The notes beneath the pieces were generated by a model. The model saw nothing but the letters and a program-made list of their open reading frames with translations, ran no database searches and was not told the origin of the DNA. Positions 61,651-64,000 of a stretch of 64,000 nucleotides of DNA are shown here, piece after piece (position 1 is the stretch's first letter; each line of letters opens with the position of its first letter). The stretch comes from Gonium pectorale (lineage: Eukaryota > Chlorophyta > Chlorophyceae > Chlamydomonadales > Volvocaceae): assembly GCA_001584585.1 (NCBI GenBank), contig LSYV01000001.1:415119-479118 (forward strand), written 5' to 3'. Position numbers and translations under genes: made by a program.

Positions 61651-64000
61651 TCGGGTCCTCCCCCCTCCGGGTGCAGTCGACGTGGACGGAACATGGGGGC
61701 ATGACGCCTCACGTGGCGCCCATGCCGCTCTGAGAGGGCTGCTGCACCACAACATCGATCGCATAACCGCCCGCCCTCCATCCCTAGGCAACCTGCCTCC
61801 AGGCAGACATGCTGGTCCATCCGTCCCTGCCCCAACCCCGGATCCCTGGCCCCACCCACATCCCGGCCCCAGATCCCGCCTCCATGTCTGGCGGCCGCCA
61901 CGGGGCAGCCACAGGTCCTGGCGGCGCTGCGCTCCCGACACGCCTCCCTGGACCCCGACGTGTGCCGGGACAGCTGCGGTCGCAGCGTGCTGCACTACGC
62001 CGCGGCGAAGGGTGCGCAAGCGGGGAGGGGAGGGGGGGCAGGGGGGGGGGCAGCTGACGGAGGGGCGGGCGGGGCCACAGGGGGTGACTCCTTTCCCTGC
62101 ACGCCGCTCAGCCACTCAGTACCCAGGCAAGGTCGGGGGCCATCCTGCACCGCGAGCGCGCGGACCGGCGGGCGGGGCCGCATTGTTCGTGTGGTTGACT
62201 CTGCGTATCGCGCATGTCGCCGCTGTGCAGCCCGTGCCGTACCGTGGGGGTAGTGCTGTGCGCTCAGCAGCGGCAGGACCCAGCTTGCAGCCATACAAAC
62301 ATGGCAGCCGTACGGGGGACCATCATCTCCCATCCCGTACCGAGGACAGCGCACATGCTCGCTCAGTGGCCCCACCCCCATGGCCACCCCCATGGCCACC
62401 TGCCCGCCCTGCTGCCCGCCCGCCGACGCCGCCGTGTCTCCAGGCCACGAGGAGATGGGGGTGCTGCTGCAGTCGGAGCTGGGCGCCGAGGAGTGCCTGA
62501 CGCTCACCGACGAGGGCGGCAATACGCCAATCCACCTGGCGGCGCAGCGGGGCCACGACGACGTGGCGAGGGCGCTGCTGCAGCGCTGCGCGGACCCCTC
62601 AGCGGCCATCATGGTGGGCGGGGTGGTGGTGGTGGTGGTAGTAGTGGCGCGGGCGCGAACTTGCAACAAGGATAGTGGGTGCGGCAGCGATGGGAGTGTA
62701 GGCGGGGCGGCCAGATGGAGGGGGGGGCCTGGCTTGCTGGCTTGCTGGCGCGGGGGCTGGCTCGGGGGGCCGTCGAGGCCGGGGCCGGGTGGGCTCTGCG
62801 TGCGTGGGCCGGCGGGTGGGTGGGTCCGGCTTGGACGCAATCATCTGCAATAAGCACACCCCGAAAGGGGCTTCCCCCTGAGCCGCGAACGCACCTCAAC
62901 CGTGCAGCCCCAGCCACGGCCACACTACCCTCATGCCGGACCTGGCCCGGCCTCCCGAGCGCGCCCCGCCACGACCCTGCCGCCGCCGCCCGCAGACGCC
63001 CAACGGTGCGGGTGTCACCGTGTACCACCTCTTCCTCCGGGCGGGCCCCAAGAAGGACAGCCAGGAGGGCGTGCTGTGGTCGCTCGAGAAGATCAGCGCC
63101 GAGCAGGCCAGGATGCCCATCAAGGTGCGGCTGGGGTGGGGTGGGGTAGGGTAGAGGGTTGGAAGGCATTTTCAGTAGATGGGGTGGGGTGGGGCTGCGG
63201 AGTGGCTGGGGCTGCGGAGGAGGCTGCGGAGGAGGCTGCGGAGGAGGCTGCGGAGGGGGGCTGCGGAGGGGGGCTGCGGAGGGGGGCTGCGGAGGAGGCT
63301 GCGGAGGGGGGCTGCGGAGGGGGGCTGCGGAGGGGGGCTGCGGAGGGGGGCTGCGGAGGGGGGCTGCGGAGGGGGCTGCGGAGGGGGGCTGCGGAGAGGG
63401 CTGCGGAGGGGGGCTGCGGAGGGGGCTGCGGAGGGGGGCTGCGGAGGGGGCTGCGGAGGGGGGCTACGGAGGGGGCTGCGGAGGGGGGCTGCGGAGGGGG
63501 CTGCGGAGGGGGCTGCCTGCCGCAACAAGTGCGCCCGCGTCGCCCGAACCCCTGCAGGGGCTCCATCCCCAGCCCTATACCCACCTGCACCACCCTCCTC
63601 CTCATCCTTCTTCTCCTCCCCCCCTCGTACATGGTGAATCGTTTGACTTACCAAGCACAGCCAGTGGAATGCTCTGCAGCTAAAGGGCTGCACTAGCAAG
63701 GTTTGAGCACGACTGCCGACTGCGCCTCCCGCCGACTCCCGCACGCCGATGGCTCCGCGCACCCCCTACCGCCAACACCACCAGTGTGTGGCCGGCAAGG
63801 CTGGCGCCCCCGGGCTCTGGTTGGGGTTACCGGTAGTCACCCCTCCCCTCCCCTGCAACGCGTCGTCCCCGCCCCCCCCCGTCCCGTGGCCCCCACTCCC
63901 GCAGCGTTCGACCATTCTGCGCTGGCCAGTCGGGTCCAGGCCCACCGCGCAGCAGCGGGAGAAGCAGGAGGGGGAGGCGGAGGGCGCCACCGCGGGGGGC
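57897..64000 (+). CDS. Ankyrin-repeat protein with possible N-myristoylation (3' end outside window)
   Basis: Exons 57897-58113, 58963-59151, 60262-60464, 61289-61444, 61915-62011, 62444-62613, 62996-63124 and probably 63905->64000, about 419 residues visible; all joins close in frame. It begins [16 protein letters not shown], a good N-myristoylation site (Gly2) with adjacent Cys for palmitoylation, so membrane anchoring is likely. [20 protein letters not shown] looks like a first helix pair. Ankyrin repeats: [40 protein letters not shown], a divergent one at [38 protein letters not shown] and [20 protein letters not shown]. Between the third and fourth canonical repeats lie degenerate repeat-like exons. 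No catalytic domain is visible before the window ends. Introns carry unusually long tandem repeats, listed separately. Confidence 0.85.
58114..58962. other. Long intron 1 of the ankyrin gene
   Basis: 848-base intron (donor G|GTGAGG, acceptor CACCCAG). The middle is AT-richer (58370-58560) than neighbouring DNA. No gene is recognised inside. Confidence 0.6.
59294..59637. repeat. Intronic hexanucleotide array (CCCACG)n, about 57 units
   Basis: Near-perfect CCCACG array of about 344 bases, with short runs of CCCGCG variants near 59515-59545 and 59574-59588. The opposite strand is (CGTGGG)n, a G-quadruplex-prone pattern. Open frames through it on both strands (Ala-His, Ala-Trp, Arg-Gly runs) are artefacts of the repeat. 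Confidence 0.97.
59645..59745 (+). repeat. Family-A repeat abutting the hexamer array
   Basis: ATTCTGCAGAGCAAGAGAGA, CCCGCCTCTGCGGACGTTTC, CAGTAGTGCGGGCGGGTACA; the hairpin segment is deleted. Confidence 0.8.
59931..60009. repeat. Octamer array (GTCCCTAC)n, about 10 units
   Basis: Runs GTCCCTGA then GTCCCTAC repeated to GTCCCTGC, within intron 2 of the ankyrin gene. Confidence 0.95.
60611..60655. repeat. (CTG)15 trinucleotide array
   Basis: Fifteen perfect CTG units in intron 3 of the ankyrin gene, sense strand. Confidence 0.97.
60813..60875. repeat. Tetranucleotide array (AGCC)n
   Basis: About fifteen CCAG/AGCC units with single interruptions (CAGCCTGCCAGC, GCCGGCAGCC), intron 3 of the ankyrin gene. 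Confidence 0.93.
61483..61543. repeat. Hexanucleotide array (GGGGGT)n
   Basis: About ten GGGGGT units on the plus strand in intron 4 of the ankyrin gene, starting 38 bases behind the donor; G-quadruplex-prone in the transcript itself. Confidence 0.95.
61590..61646. repeat. (CTG)19 trinucleotide array
   Basis: Nineteen perfect CTG units in intron 4 of the ankyrin gene, sense strand; the second CTG array in the same gene. Confidence 0.97.
63195..63520. repeat. Minisatellite of GCTGCGGAGGRGG units
   Basis: About 27 units of 12-13 bases (GCTGCGGAGGAG, GCTGCGGAGGGGG and variants GAGAGG, CTACGG) in intron 7 of the ankyrin gene. Confidence 0.95.

Noticed and set aside
63120..63762. 170-196 codon frames rich in Pro-Gln-Pro-Pro or Leu-Arg-Ser
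   Set aside because: Readings of the GCTGCGGAGGGG minisatellite; no start context or domain.

Overview
The window reads as nuclear DNA of a GC-rich, intron-rich green alga, most likely chlorophycean (volvocalean-like). This is an inference from four things: densely spliced genes with short GT-AG introns; a plastid/thylakoid-targeted coiled-coil protein and a LOV/PAS-domain kinase; a selenocysteine-specific elongation factor; and a LINE of the kind common in chlorophyte genomes, with a TGTAA motif (the usual chlorophycean poly(A) signal) just behind a ribosomal protein gene. I ran no database search. Names rest on recognised motifs, and exon limits were worked out by hand from splice consensus and reading-frame continuity.

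Layout: 1-2215 (-) 5' part of eEFSec; 2700-3280 LINE reverse-transcriptase remnant and a short repeat; 3757-3827 tRNA-like sequence; 5896-7911 (-) OMA1-like M48 metallopeptidase; 7912-13520 repeats, including a 31-bp perfect inverted repeat; 13521-22630 (+) 23-exon thylakoid-type coiled-coil protein (MFP1-like); 24342-25287 (+) ribosomal protein eL43/RPL37A; 25290-27000 short repeats; 27023-33054 (+) kinase with two LOV/PAS domains and a CAMK-type catalytic domain; 33100-35450 nested repeats; 35466-36383 (-) V-ATPase proteolipid c; 37973-38792 (-) 14-3-3; 38800-41580 repeats; 41589-44040 (-) PPTC7-type PP2C phosphatase; 45640-47060 (+) decayed LINE; 47203-47655 (-) AAA+ ATPase fragment ending inside its Walker A motif next to that LINE; 48180-50800 repeats; 50823-54121 (+) histidine-phosphatase protein; 54300-57890 repeats; 57897-64000 (+) ankyrin-repeat protein whose introns hold long tandem repeats.

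The genes look like an ordinary unlinked eukaryotic set (translation, proton pumping, signalling, organelle proteolysis), not an operon-like system. The most notable items are the LOV/PAS-CAMK kinase, the modular phase-0 coiled-coil gene, a very short dispersed repeat with an apparent target-site duplication and covarying hairpin, the AAA+ gene fragment beside a LINE, and the repeat-filled introns of the ankyrin gene. Most of the remaining sequence is repeat remnants and unassigned DNA.
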